Shown: positions 1 to 6,406 of the stretch, piece after piece
How positions within the stretch are numbered: the stretch's first letter is position 1
How the letters are laid out: the number at the start of each line of letters is the position of its first letter
Source: DASUEB01 sp036275295
GTDB lineage: Bacteria; Bacteroidota; Bacteroidia; Flavobacteriales_D; Luteibaculaceae
DNA length: 14,203 nt
Direction: 5' to 3'
NCBI GenBank assembly: GCA_036275295.1
Contig: DASUEB010000069.1
Span: 1 to 14,203 of the forward strand
Position numbers and translations under genes: made by a program
Notes under the pieces: generated by a model
The model's input: only the letters and a program-made list of their open reading frames with translations
Databases searched by the model: none
Told to the model about the DNA's origin: nothing

Positions 1-2
1 TC

Positions 3-251
3 ACCACGGCGGGACCTGAGACTTTCAACGGACTGCCGGGACTTATCCTGGGTCTTGCCACCGAAGATGGGGGTGTGATTTATTTTGCCCGTCAAGTGCT
101 GCTCGAACGGGTTGACACCGCTCAACTTACCCCTTCTAAAATCAAAGGAAAAAAGTTTACCAAGGTCGAACTCCGCACCAAGTTAGAGAAAGACTTTGGG
201 AAAGAAGAGTGGGGCAAAATGCTTATTGGCGAAGTCTTCGGAATGTGGTAA
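3..251 (+). CDS. GLPGLI family protein, C-terminal fragment
   Basis: The gene enters from the left edge and only its last 82 codons are visible. The frame contains the family's naming motif: F-N-G-L-P-G-L-I-L-G at about residues 8-17 of the fragment, followed by a Lys-rich tail ending in G-E-V-F-G-M-W. GLPGLI proteins are secreted Bacteroidota proteins of unknown biochemical function, often near TonB-dependent receptors or surface systems; that is family knowledge, not visible here. Any signal peptide would lie outside the window. There is no clear terminator in the 120 bases before the next small gene, so the two could be co-transcribed. The identification rests on the motif and its position near the C-terminus. 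Confidence 0.8.
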   Translation, partial: TTAGPETFNGLPGLILGLATEDGGVIYFARQVLLERVDTAQLTPSKIKGKKFTKVELRTKLEKDFGKEEWGKMLIGEVFGMW

Positions 252-371
252 TCCAACGTCCGTGGTATATTGCAATAGACAACAGATCCGGTGAACAGCG
301 ATCGTCGCCATCCACAGTTTTGGGTGGAAAATGAGTAAAAAATGGGTTATATTTCCTTCAAAAAACAACCC

Positions 372-581
372 ATGAAAAAAGTAAAATTATCTCTTCACGA
401 CCTTCGAATCTCCAGTTTTGTTACCCAGATTTACGAAGACCAGCAGCGCAAAAACCTGTTGGGTGGTGCACTTGAAGCTCCTGAACTTCCAACTATGCCA
501 TACAACTGTTCGGCCGTTGACGCCTGCGTAACCATTCGGGTTTGTGTAACCGCCGGTCAGTCGTGCGTGGTCTGCAATTAA
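372..581 (+). CDS. Cys-rich RiPP precursor, pinensin/class I lanthipeptide-like
   Basis: A 69-residue peptide. I chose the ATG at 372 (MKKVKLSL...) over the in-frame ATG at 342, because Bacteroidota lanthipeptide leaders begin with a short Lys-rich stretch and then a K-L-x-L-x-D-L-x-x-x-S-F-V-T box. Here that box reads KLSLHDLRISSFVTQ at residues 4-18. A double-glycine cleavage site (N-L-L-G-G) lies near residue 32. The putative core of about 37 residues has five Cys (NCS, ACV, VCV, SCV, VCN) plus Ser and Thr residues that could be dehydrated. This layout matches precursors of the pinensin type, which become lanthionine-bridged peptides. No dehydratase, cyclase or transporter gene is visible, so it is either an orphan precursor or the edge of a cluster lying to the left. 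The function is inferred from leader similarity only. Confidence 0.62.
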   Translation: MKKVKLSLHDLRISSFVTQIYEDQQRKNLLGGALEAPELPTMPYNCSAVDACVTIRVCVTAGQSCVVCN

Positions 582-749
582 AAACGCATCAAGACGGCCT
601 GTATCACAGACTGCCAAAGGAACCAAGCATTGGCTAATCATCACCGCGACAGCGACAGCGAGCTCGCGCCAAATGCTCCGTTTAGGTCAACTTAGTTCCG
701 GCACGGCATGTTGCATTTTGAAGTATATTCGCGGCCTAAAGTGCTGACG

Positions 750-1946
750 ATGTACGGAAAAATGCAACATTTCTTGGCCAATGAACTCGAGGAGATCAAA
801 AAGGCTGGACTTTACAAAAAAGAGCGCGTGATCACCACGCCACAGGGAGCGGATGTACAAATTGAGGGTTCGGCGGATGACATGGTCATCATGTGCGCCA
901 ACAACTACTTGGGATTAAGCTCGCATCCCGAGGTTATCAAAGCGGCTAAAGACGCCCTCGACACCCACGGTTTTGGGATGTCATCGGTTCGTTTTATTTG
1001 CGGTACACAAGACATACACAAGGAACTAGAGAAGCGCATTGCCGATTTTTACGGCACCGAAGACACTATCCTCTACGCTGCGGCCTTCGATGCCAACGGC
1101 GGAGTTTTTGAACCCCTATTTCTAGCTGAAGATGCCATCATATCCGACGAGCTAAACCACGCCTCGATCATCGACGGAGTTCGTTTATCGAAAGCGCACC
1201 GCTATCGCTACAAACACAGCGACATGGCCGATTTGGAAGAACAACTCAAACAAGCCATGGCGCAGCGCCACCGTATTATTGTCACCGACGGCGTATTTTC
1301 GATGGATGGCGATATCGCCAAACTGGATCAAATCTGCGATCTGGCCGATAAATACGACGCGCTGGTAATGATCGACGAATGCCACGCGGCTGGATTTATC
1401 GGAAAAACAGGCCGTGGAACGCCGGAATACTGCAATGTTATGGGCCGGGTAGATATCATAACCGGTACGCTGGGCAAGGCACTTGGCGGAGCCATGGGCG
1501 GTTATACAACGGGTAAAAAGGAAATTATCGAGCTGCTTCGTCAGCGTTCCAGACCGTATCTTTTCAGTAACTCATTGGCGCCTTCTATTGTAGGTGCGGC
1601 CAACAAAGTATTTGAAATTCTGTCGTCGACTACCGAACTGCGCGACAAACTGGAACGCAACACCCTGTACTTCAAAGAGAAAATGATGGCAGCCGGATTC
1701 GATATTGTAAAAGGCGATTCGCCCATCGTTCCGGTGATGTTGTACGACGCGCCCTTGGCACAACAATTTGCCGAAAAACTTCTTCAAGAAGGGGTTTATG
1801 CGGTTGGATTCTTCTATCCGGTTGTTGCCAAAGGAAAAGCGCGGATCCGAACCCAGATTTCAGCGGCCCACGAATTGCATCACTTGGATAAAGCCATAGC
1901 GGCATTCATCAAGGTTGGCAAGGAATTGGGCGTTATCAACAAATAA
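750..1946 (+). CDS. kbl: 2-amino-3-ketobutyrate CoA ligase (glycine C-acetyltransferase)
   Basis: PLP-dependent enzyme that cleaves 2-amino-3-oxobutyrate with CoA to glycine and acetyl-CoA, the second step of threonine degradation after threonine dehydrogenase. Landmarks follow the E. coli enzyme closely: CANNYLGL near residue 50, THGFGMSSVRFICGTQ, FDANGG, DELNHASIIDGVRL, TDGVFSMDG, and the Schiff-base lysine in GTLGKALGG (Lys243). RSRPYLFSNSLAPS and FFYPVVAKGKARIRTQ follow. I chose the ATG at 750 (MYGKMQHFL), giving 398 residues, the same length as E. coli Kbl. A longer frame opens at 708, but its 14 extra residues are not family-like. No tdh is present in the window. The rplM promoter starts only 12 nt after the stop, so kbl is a separate transcription unit. 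Confidence 0.96.
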   Translation: MYGKMQHFLANELEEIKKAGLYKKERVITTPQGADVQIEGSADDMVIMCANNYLGLSSHPEVIKAAKDALDTHGFGMSSVRFICGTQDIHKELEKRIADFYGTEDTILYAAAFDANGGVFEPLFLAEDAIISDELNHASIIDGVRLSKAHRYRYKHSDMADLEEQLKQAMAQRHRIIVTDGVFSMDGDIAKLDQICDLADKYDALVMIDECHAAGFIGKTGRGTPEYCNVMGRVDIITGTLGKALGGAMGGYTTGKKEIIELLRQRSRPYLFSNSLAPSIVGAANKVFEILSSTTELRDKLERNTLYFKEKMMAAGFDIVKGDSPIVPVMLYDAPLAQQFAEKLLQEGVYAVGFFYPVVAKGKARIRTQISAAHELHHLDKAIAAFIKVGKELGVINK

Positions 1947-1958
1947 GTTGTTGATATT

Positions 1959-1988
1959 TTTGGAGTTAAAAACATTTTCCTACATTTG
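1959..1988 (+). promoter_or_regulatory. Bacteroidota-type promoter of rplM-rpsI
   Basis: TTTG at 1959-1962 is the -33 box and TACATTTG at 1981-1988 is an exact match to the TAnnTTTG -7 box, with an 18-bp spacer. Transcription would start near 1995, giving a leader of about 38 nt before the GTG start of rplM. It is the only perfect two-box match I found upstream of a gene in this window. Confidence 0.75.
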
Positions 1989-2032
1989 CACCCCAATTTT
2001 GGAACTAACATCGAATTTTTAATTCAAAACCT

Positions 2033-2488
2033 GTGGATACTTTAAGTTATAAGACCCTATCAGCCACCAAAGAGAACGCAAACAAAGAATGGCTTTTGGT
2101 TGATGCAGAAAATGAGACCTTGGGTCGTTTGGCTAGCAAAGTGGCTAAGTTGATTCGTGGCAAGCACAAAACCAACTTCACCCCTCATGCTGATTGCGGT
2201 GATAACGTTGTGGTAATCAATGCAGAGAAAGTAAGACTTTCTGGCAACAAGATGGATGACAAATTGTACATCCGCCACACGGGCTATCCAGGTGGTCAGC
2301 GCGAGTTGACTGCAAGACAATTGCTCAATCGCAAGCCTATCGCTTTAGTAGAGAAGGCTGTTAAAGGCATGTTGCCCAAGAACAAACTAGGCAACACCTT
2401 GTACACCAACCTTTACGTTTACGAGGGTGCGAACCACAACCAAGAGGCTCAGAAGCCACGTGTGATCAATCTTAACGATATCAAATAA
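2033..2488 (+). CDS. rplM: 50S ribosomal protein L13
   Basis: Large-subunit protein of 151 residues that binds 23S rRNA early in assembly. The protein opens M-D-T-L-S-Y-K-T, the usual Bacteroidota L13 start, which here is encoded by GTG at 2033 rather than ATG. Further family landmarks are WLLVDAENETLGRLASKVAKL, HADCGDNVVVINAEK and HTGYPGGQR, then KAVKGMLPKNKLGN near residues 110-125. The gene lies 5 nt upstream of rpsI, the standard L13-S9 pair. The non-ATG start of a highly expressed gene is slightly unusual, but it is fixed by the conserved N-terminus. No Shine-Dalgarno sequence is evident. Confidence 0.97.
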   Translation: MDTLSYKTLSATKENANKEWLLVDAENETLGRLASKVAKLIRGKHKTNFTPHADCGDNVVVINAEKVRLSGNKMDDKLYIRHTGYPGGQRELTARQLLNRKPIALVEKAVKGMLPKNKLGNTLYTNLYVYEGANHNQEAQKPRVINLNDIK

Positions 2489-2493
2489 GACAA

Positions 2494-2880
2494 ATGGAGT
2501 CAGTAAATGCCCTAGGTAGAAGAAAGACTGCTGTTGCTCGCGTTATTTTGCGTCCAGGCAGCGGTAAGATTACCGTAAACTCAAAAGACTACACCGAGTA
2601 TTTCCCCGGTCTGGTTCTTCAATATAAAGTGAATCAACCTCTTGCCCTTACCAACAACGCCGGCAAGTACGACATTCTGGTGAATGTAGACGGCGGTGGT
2701 ATTACCGGTCAAGCAGAAGCAGTTCGCCTTGGTATTTCTCGTGCGTTGGTGGAAATCAACCCCGAAGACAAACCCGCTTTGAAGGCAGAAGGACTTATGA
2801 CTCGCGACCCTCGTATGGTTGAGCGTAAGAAGCCCGGTCAGAAGAAAGCTCGTAAGCGTTTCCAGTTCAGCAAGCGTTAA
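2494..2880 (+). CDS. rpsI: 30S ribosomal protein S9
   Basis: Small-subunit protein of 128 residues. Motifs in order: the N-terminal LGRRKTAVARVILRPGSGKI; YFPG around residue 36; GGGITGQAEAVRLGISRALV; and the basic C-terminal tail KKPGQKKARKRFQFSKR, whose end reaches towards the P-site tRNA in known ribosome structures. It starts 5 nt after rplM and shares its promoter. No intrinsic terminator with a U-tract follows; the gap to rpsB holds a structured region instead, so transcription may read through into rpsB-tsf. Confidence 0.97.
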   Translation: MESVNALGRRKTAVARVILRPGSGKITVNSKDYTEYFPGLVLQYKVNQPLALTNNAGKYDILVNVDGGGITGQAEAVRLGISRALVEINPEDKPALKAEGLMTRDPRMVERKKPGQKKARKRFQFSKR

Positions 2881-2889
2881 TTTTCCTTG

Positions 2890-2962
2890 CGCTGCTGAAG
2901 CGTTTAGTATCCAAATTAGCCGGACTCACTCCTGTTTACTCAGCAGTGGCTACCGGCTGATT
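2890..2962 (+). promoter_or_regulatory. Candidate structured leader (pseudoknot) upstream of rpsB
   Basis: Two long complementary pairs cross one another. Stem 1 pairs 2890-2898 with 2940-2948 (CTGCTGA with TCAGCAG, extended to 9 bp with one G-U). Stem 2 pairs 2914-2923 with 2953-2962 (AATTAGCCGG with CCGGCTGATT, 10 bp with one G-U). The 5' arm of stem 2 lies inside the loop of stem 1, and the 3' arms follow in the same order, so both can form only as a pseudoknot or as alternatives. The element ends 54 nt before the rpsB start. Proteobacterial rpsB leaders are known to bind S2 for autoregulation; the same role here is inference. Confidence 0.45.
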
Positions 2963-3016
2963 GCTTAACTAACACTTAAGAAAAAGGAAGGTAAACAACA
3001 CAAAAAAACCAGTAAA

Positions 3017-3796
3017 ATGGCCAAACCAAACTTTGAAGAATTACTTCAAGCCGGTGTTCACTTCGGACACTTAAAAAGAAAGTGGAACCCCAACATGGCG
3101 CCGTACATCTTCGGCGAGAAAAAGGGAATCCACGTAATTGACCTCAACAAAACCGTTATCAAATTGGACGAGGCTGCCCAAGCGATGAAGCAAATTGCTA
3201 AATCGGGCAAAAAGATCCTTTTTGTAGCTACCAAAAAGCAGGCCAAAGAAATCGTTGCCGAGCGCGCGAAATCAATCAATATGCCTTATGTAACGGAGCG
3301 CTGGTCAGGTGGTATGTTGACCAACTTTGCCACCATCCGCAAAGCGGTGCGCAAAATGACTACCATTGACAAGATGGAAACCGACGGTACTTTTGCCAAT
3401 ATGTCGAAACGCGAGCGTCTACAAGTATCTCGTCTTCGCGCTAAATTGGAGAAAAACTTGGGTTCTATTGCCGATCTTAGCCGCATTCCAGCTGCTATCT
3501 TCATCGTTGACGTAAGCAAAGAACACATAGCGGTAGCTGAGGCTCAGCGCCTAGGCATCACCACTTTCGGTATGGTTGATACCAACTCGAATCCAAACGT
3601 AGTTGACTTCGCCATCCCAGCTAACGATGATGCAACGAAGAGCATTGACAAAATCCTAGAATACGTTTGCGCATGTATCGCAGAAGGTCTTTCAGAGAGA
3701 AAAGCCGACAAAGACGTAAAAGGCGGTGAGGAAGAAACCGAAGAAACTGCGGTTGAAGCAAAGGTTGAAGCCGCTGGAGATACTCAAGAAGCTTAA
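3017..3796 (+). CDS. rpsB: 30S ribosomal protein S2
   Basis: Small-subunit protein of 259 residues. The S2 signature near the N-terminus is LLQAGVHFGHLKRKWNPNM, followed by YIFGEKKGIHVIDLNKT. Later motifs are KKILFVATKKQA, VTERWSGGMLTNF, and FIVDVSKEHIAVAEAQRLGI with GMVDTNSNP. The last 35 residues or so are a Glu/Ala-rich acidic extension (GGEEETEETAVEAKVEAAG...) beyond the conserved core, as in many Bacteroidota S2 proteins. tsf follows after 24 nt, the near-universal S2/EF-Ts pair. The ATG at 3017 is preceded by an A-rich stretch rather than a Shine-Dalgarno sequence. Confidence 0.97.
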   Translation: MAKPNFEELLQAGVHFGHLKRKWNPNMAPYIFGEKKGIHVIDLNKTVIKLDEAAQAMKQIAKSGKKILFVATKKQAKEIVAERAKSINMPYVTERWSGGMLTNFATIRKAVRKMTTIDKMETDGTFANMSKRERLQVSRLRAKLEKNLGSIADLSRIPAAIFIVDVSKEHIAVAEAQRLGITTFGMVDTNSNPNVVDFAIPANDDATKSIDKILEYVCACIAEGLSERKADKDVKGGEEETEETAVEAKVEAAGDTQEA

Positions 3797-3820
3797 TAAC
3801 AAAACAAATACTGCACAACA

Positions 3821-4651
3821 ATGGCAATTACTGCATCGATGGTGAACGAACTTCGCCAGAAAACAAATGCCGGTATGATGGACTGCAAAAACGCTTTGGT
3901 TGAAGCCGAAGGCGATTTTGAAAAAGCCATCGACATCCTTCGCAAAAAAGGACAAAAAATCGCTGCGAAACGCGAAGATCGCGACGCAACAGAAGGCGTA
4001 GTATTGGCGAAAGCCAACGCAGCTGGCAACAAAGGGGTAATCCTAGTGCTTAATTGCGAAACCGACTTCGTAGCTAAAAACGACAGCTTTGTAGCCGTAG
4101 CTCAGAAAATGGCCGATATCGCTATCGAAAACGGTGCTGCATCGCTAGACGCTCTCAAGGCGCTTCCATTTGGAGATGGCTTGACCATCGCCGAAAAAGT
4201 GACCGAGCAAACCGGTGTAATCGGAGAGAAAATTGATCTTTCTGAGTACGCATTGATCAGCGGCGATACCGTTATCGTTTACAATCACCCAGGCAATCGC
4301 CTCGCTTCTGTAGTGGCTTTCAACAAAGCCGGCGAGAAAATCGTTGAAGCTGGTAAGGAAGTAGCTATGCACGTTGCAGCTATGGCTCCTATCGCTCTTA
4401 CCCGCGACGAAATCCCACAAGCTACAATCGACCGCGAACTAGAAGTAGGTAAAGACCTTGCTATTCAAGAAGGTAAACCTGCCGACATGGCTGAGAAAAT
4501 TGCTCAAGGTCGCTTGAACAAATTCTTCAAAGAAGCCGCGCTTCTAGAGCAAGAATATATGAACGACAACAAACTAAGCATCGCTCAATTCCTTAACGGT
4601 GTTGAAAAAGAGCTTACCGTGAGTACGTTCAAGCGAATTTCTTTATCGTAA
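3821..4651 (+). CDS. tsf: Translation elongation factor Ts
   Basis: Nucleotide exchange factor that releases GDP from EF-Tu; 276 residues, close to the 283 of E. coli. The N-terminal UBA-like domain reads MAITASMVNELRQKTNAGMM with DCKNALVEAEGDFEKA. The EF-Tu-contacting T-D-F-V-A-K-N motif is at residues 81-87. The dimerisation region with VAMHVAAMAP and the C-terminal segment GRLNKFFKE follow. It is downstream of rpsB and directly followed by a strong terminator, so it closes the ribosomal-protein transcription unit. Confidence 0.97.
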   Translation: MAITASMVNELRQKTNAGMMDCKNALVEAEGDFEKAIDILRKKGQKIAAKREDRDATEGVVLAKANAAGNKGVILVLNCETDFVAKNDSFVAVAQKMADIAIENGAASLDALKALPFGDGLTIAEKVTEQTGVIGEKIDLSEYALISGDTVIVYNHPGNRLASVVAFNKAGEKIVEAGKEVAMHVAAMAPIALTRDEIPQATIDRELEVGKDLAIQEGKPADMAEKIAQGRLNKFFKEAALLEQEYMNDNKLSIAQFLNGVEKELTVSTFKRISLS

Positions 4652-4669
4652 ATCGACTTCCGCATTTTA

Positions 4670-4700
4670 AAAGAGAGAATGAAAGTTCTCTCTTTTTTTT
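4670..4700 (+). terminator. Rho-independent terminator of rpsB-tsf
   Basis: The perfect 10-bp stem AAAGAGAGAA / TTCTCTCTTT (4670-4679 with 4686-4695) has a 6-nt loop, and the T-tract runs on to 4700. It starts 19 nt after the tsf stop. Confidence 0.92.
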
Positions 4701-4735
4701 GCCTTAATTTGTCGGCAGAGACCCGAAATCAACAC

Positions 4736-5443
4736 ATGAAATACAAAAGAATACTCCTCAAATTAAGCGGTGAATCGCTGATGGGCGAGCAAGAATACGG
4801 CATCGATCAGCAGCGTATCATGCAATACGCCGAAGAAATCAAGCAGGTAGCACAAAGCGGCATTGAAATCGCCATTGTTATAGGCGGTGGCAATATATTC
4901 CGCGGTGTGCAAGCCGTAGCGGCTGGATTTGACCGCGTTCAAGGGGATCACATGGGTATGTTGGCCACCATGATCAACAGCATGGCCTTACAATCGGCCT
5001 TGGAATCCATTGGCATGAATACCCGCCTTATGTCGGCTATCAAGATGGAGCAGGTTGCTGAACCGTTTATTCGCCGCCGTGCCATTCGTCACATGGAAAA
5101 AGGACGCGTAGTGATCTTCGGAGCAGGTACCGGAAATCCTTATTTTACCACCGATACCGCTGCCTCATTGCGAGCTATAGAAATTGAGGCCGACGTGATC
5201 TTGAAAGGGACCCGAGTAGACGGTATTTATAGCGCTGATCCCGAAAAGGATCCCAACGCTACCAAATACAGTACTGTTACCTTCAGTGAAGTCTACGAAA
5301 AAGGTCTCAATGTAATGGACATGACTGCCTTTACCTTGTGCAACGAGAACAAACTGCCCATCGTAGTTTTTGATATGAATAAAACCGGCAACCTAGCCAA
5401 ATTGATTGCCGGACAAGAAATAGGTACCCTTGTTGAATTTTAA
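4736..5443 (+). CDS. pyrH: UMP kinase (uridylate kinase)
   Basis: Phosphorylates UMP to UDP with ATP; hexameric amino-acid-kinase fold enzyme of pyrimidine nucleotide synthesis. The start is the ATG at 4736 (MKYKRILLKLSGESLMG), giving 235 residues. A longer in-frame ATG at 4679 lies inside the terminator hairpin of tsf and is rejected. Motifs: LKLSGESLMG near the N-terminus; IVIGGGNIFRG around residue 45; DHMGMLATMINSMALQ; the GAGTGNPYFTTDTAA nucleotide-binding stretch at about 129-143; KGTRVDGIYSADP. frr starts 6 nt after its stop. A sequence one base off the TAnnTTTG consensus (TTAATTTG, 4704-4711) sits just after the terminator and could be the -7 box, but no good -33 box is seen. Confidence 0.96.
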   Translation: MKYKRILLKLSGESLMGEQEYGIDQQRIMQYAEEIKQVAQSGIEIAIVIGGGNIFRGVQAVAAGFDRVQGDHMGMLATMINSMALQSALESIGMNTRLMSAIKMEQVAEPFIRRRAIRHMEKGRVVIFGAGTGNPYFTTDTAASLRAIEIEADVILKGTRVDGIYSADPEKDPNATKYSTVTFSEVYEKGLNVMDMTAFTLCNENKLPIVVFDMNKTGNLAKLIAGQEIGTLVEF

Positions 5444-5449
5444 AAGAAT

Positions 5450-6010
5450 ATGAGCGACGTAAACACCGTATTTAACGCAACTAAAGATGCGATGAACAAG
5501 GCCATTAGCCGCCTTGAAGATGAATTGACCAAAATCAGAGCAGGTAAAGCCAATCCCACGATGCTCGAATCGGTTTCAGTTGACTACTACGGAACCATGA
5601 CTCCCATCAATCAGGTAGCCAACATTACGGCGACCGATGCCAAAACATTGACCATACAGCCTTGGGAAAAACACATGCTACAGGCCATTGGCACGGCTAT
5701 TCTCAACAGCAACTTGGGCTTTAATCCGCAGAACAACGGTGAAATCCTCATCATCTCTCTGCCCCCTCTTACCGAAGAGCGCCGCAAGGAGTTTGTGAAA
5801 AAAGCCAAAGGCGAAGGTGAAACCGCCAAGGTGGCCATTCGCAACGCCCGAAAAGACGGCAACGAATTGATCAAAAAACTGCAGAAAGACGGCTTGTCGG
5901 AAGATGAAGCCAAAGCAGCGGAAGGAAAGATCCAAAAACTCACCGATGAATGGGTTGCCAAAGTGGACACTTTAACAGATGCCAAAGAACAAGACATCAT
6001 GAAAGTATAG
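5450..6010 (+). CDS. frr: Ribosome recycling factor
   Basis: RRF of 186 residues, the usual family length (about 185). It splits post-termination ribosomes together with EF-G. Seen in order: the N-terminal helix with MNKAISRLEDELTKIRAGKA; then NPTMLESVSVDYYGTMTPINQ; the inserted domain II with IQPWEKHML and SLPPLTEERRKEFVK; and the long C-terminal helices (VAIRNARKDGNELIKK, KIQKLTDEWVAKVD). It is cotranscribed with pyrH, as in most bacteria, and followed about 90 nt later by a terminator. Confidence 0.97.
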   Translation: MSDVNTVFNATKDAMNKAISRLEDELTKIRAGKANPTMLESVSVDYYGTMTPINQVANITATDAKTLTIQPWEKHMLQAIGTAILNSNLGFNPQNNGEILIISLPPLTEERRKEFVKKAKGEGETAKVAIRNARKDGNELIKKLQKDGLSEDEAKAAEGKIQKLTDEWVAKVDTLTDAKEQDIMKV

Positions 6011-6101
6011 GCCCTATGGAGCGTGACGGAAAGACCCATGGACTTCCCGCTAATAGACACGCTTCATTCTCATCCCTGTACAGCAGCACTGCACGAACTA
6101 C

Positions 6102-6130
6102 AAGCGCCTTTGGGCGCTTTTTTCTTTTTT
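6102..6130 (+). terminator. Rho-independent terminator of pyrH-frr
   Basis: The stem AAGCGCC / GGCGCTT (6102-6108 with 6113-6119) has a TTTG loop and is followed by a T-rich run to 6130. Confidence 0.9.
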
Positions 6131-6269
6131 ACCCATCAAAGAAGGGGTGAAAAAGAAAAAAAATCTCTCCCAAGCGTTTAAAAAATCCAAAAAGACGCTT
6201 TTGAACAGCCGGATTTGGGCTCAAAAATCAACGGTACGTTACTTGACGCAGGCTGATTTGCAAAAATAA

Positions 6270-6367
6270 TTAGACGATTTAGCCGTTTCAATGTAAAATT
6301 AGGCGAAACCAAATCGCCATTCGTCTAAAGTTGGTGCATCTCGACGATAAACAGAGGCATCTCGTCT
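6270..6367. promoter_or_regulatory. Inverted and direct repeats upstream of the subtilase
   Basis: TTAGACGA at 6270-6277 and TCGTCTAA at 6321-6328 form a perfect 8-bp inverted repeat. A competing inner pair, CGATTT / AAATCG (6275-6280 with 6311-6316), plus GTTTC / GAAAC lies within. Downstream, GCATCTCG recurs at 6336-6343 and 6357-6364, 21 bp apart (about two helical turns), the second copy running into another TCGTCT. The A-G-A-C-G-A / T-C-G-T-C-T hexamer thus appears several times within 100 bp before the gene. It could be regulator sites or an RNA structure; I see no clear promoter match here. Confidence 0.35.
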
Positions 6368-6406
6368 GAAAAGCCCGCGTTATTACATCAGAAAACAATA
6401 AGAACT

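Noticed and set aside
316..355. Possible promoter of the peptide precursor (TTTG at 319, TATATTTC at 348)
   Set aside because: The -7 box has one mismatch and the spacer of 25 bp is too long for the Bacteroidota consensus.
387..644. 85-codon minus-strand frame opposite the peptide precursor
   Set aside because: It has no recognisable motif; the plus-strand frame carries a clear leader box and GG site.
658..667. GCGAGCTCGC palindrome with preceding GCGACA-type hexamer repeats (645-662)
   Set aside because: Short and isolated; no U-tract for a terminator and no second copy nearby.
708..749. Longer start for kbl adding 14 residues
   Set aside because: The extra residues do not resemble Kbl, and the ATG at 750 gives exactly the usual family length of 398.
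4679..4735. Upstream in-frame start for pyrH
   Set aside because: It lies inside the tsf terminator hairpin and T-tract; MKYKRILLKLSGE at 4736 is the conserved N-terminus.
5611..6060. 149-codon minus-strand frame opposite frr
   Set aside because: It is fully antisense to a well-conserved gene, and its Ser/Leu/Arg-rich product has no motif; a shadow frame.
5950..6150. 66-codon plus-strand frame after frr
   Set aside because: It overlaps frr in another frame and reads through the terminator; low-complexity product.
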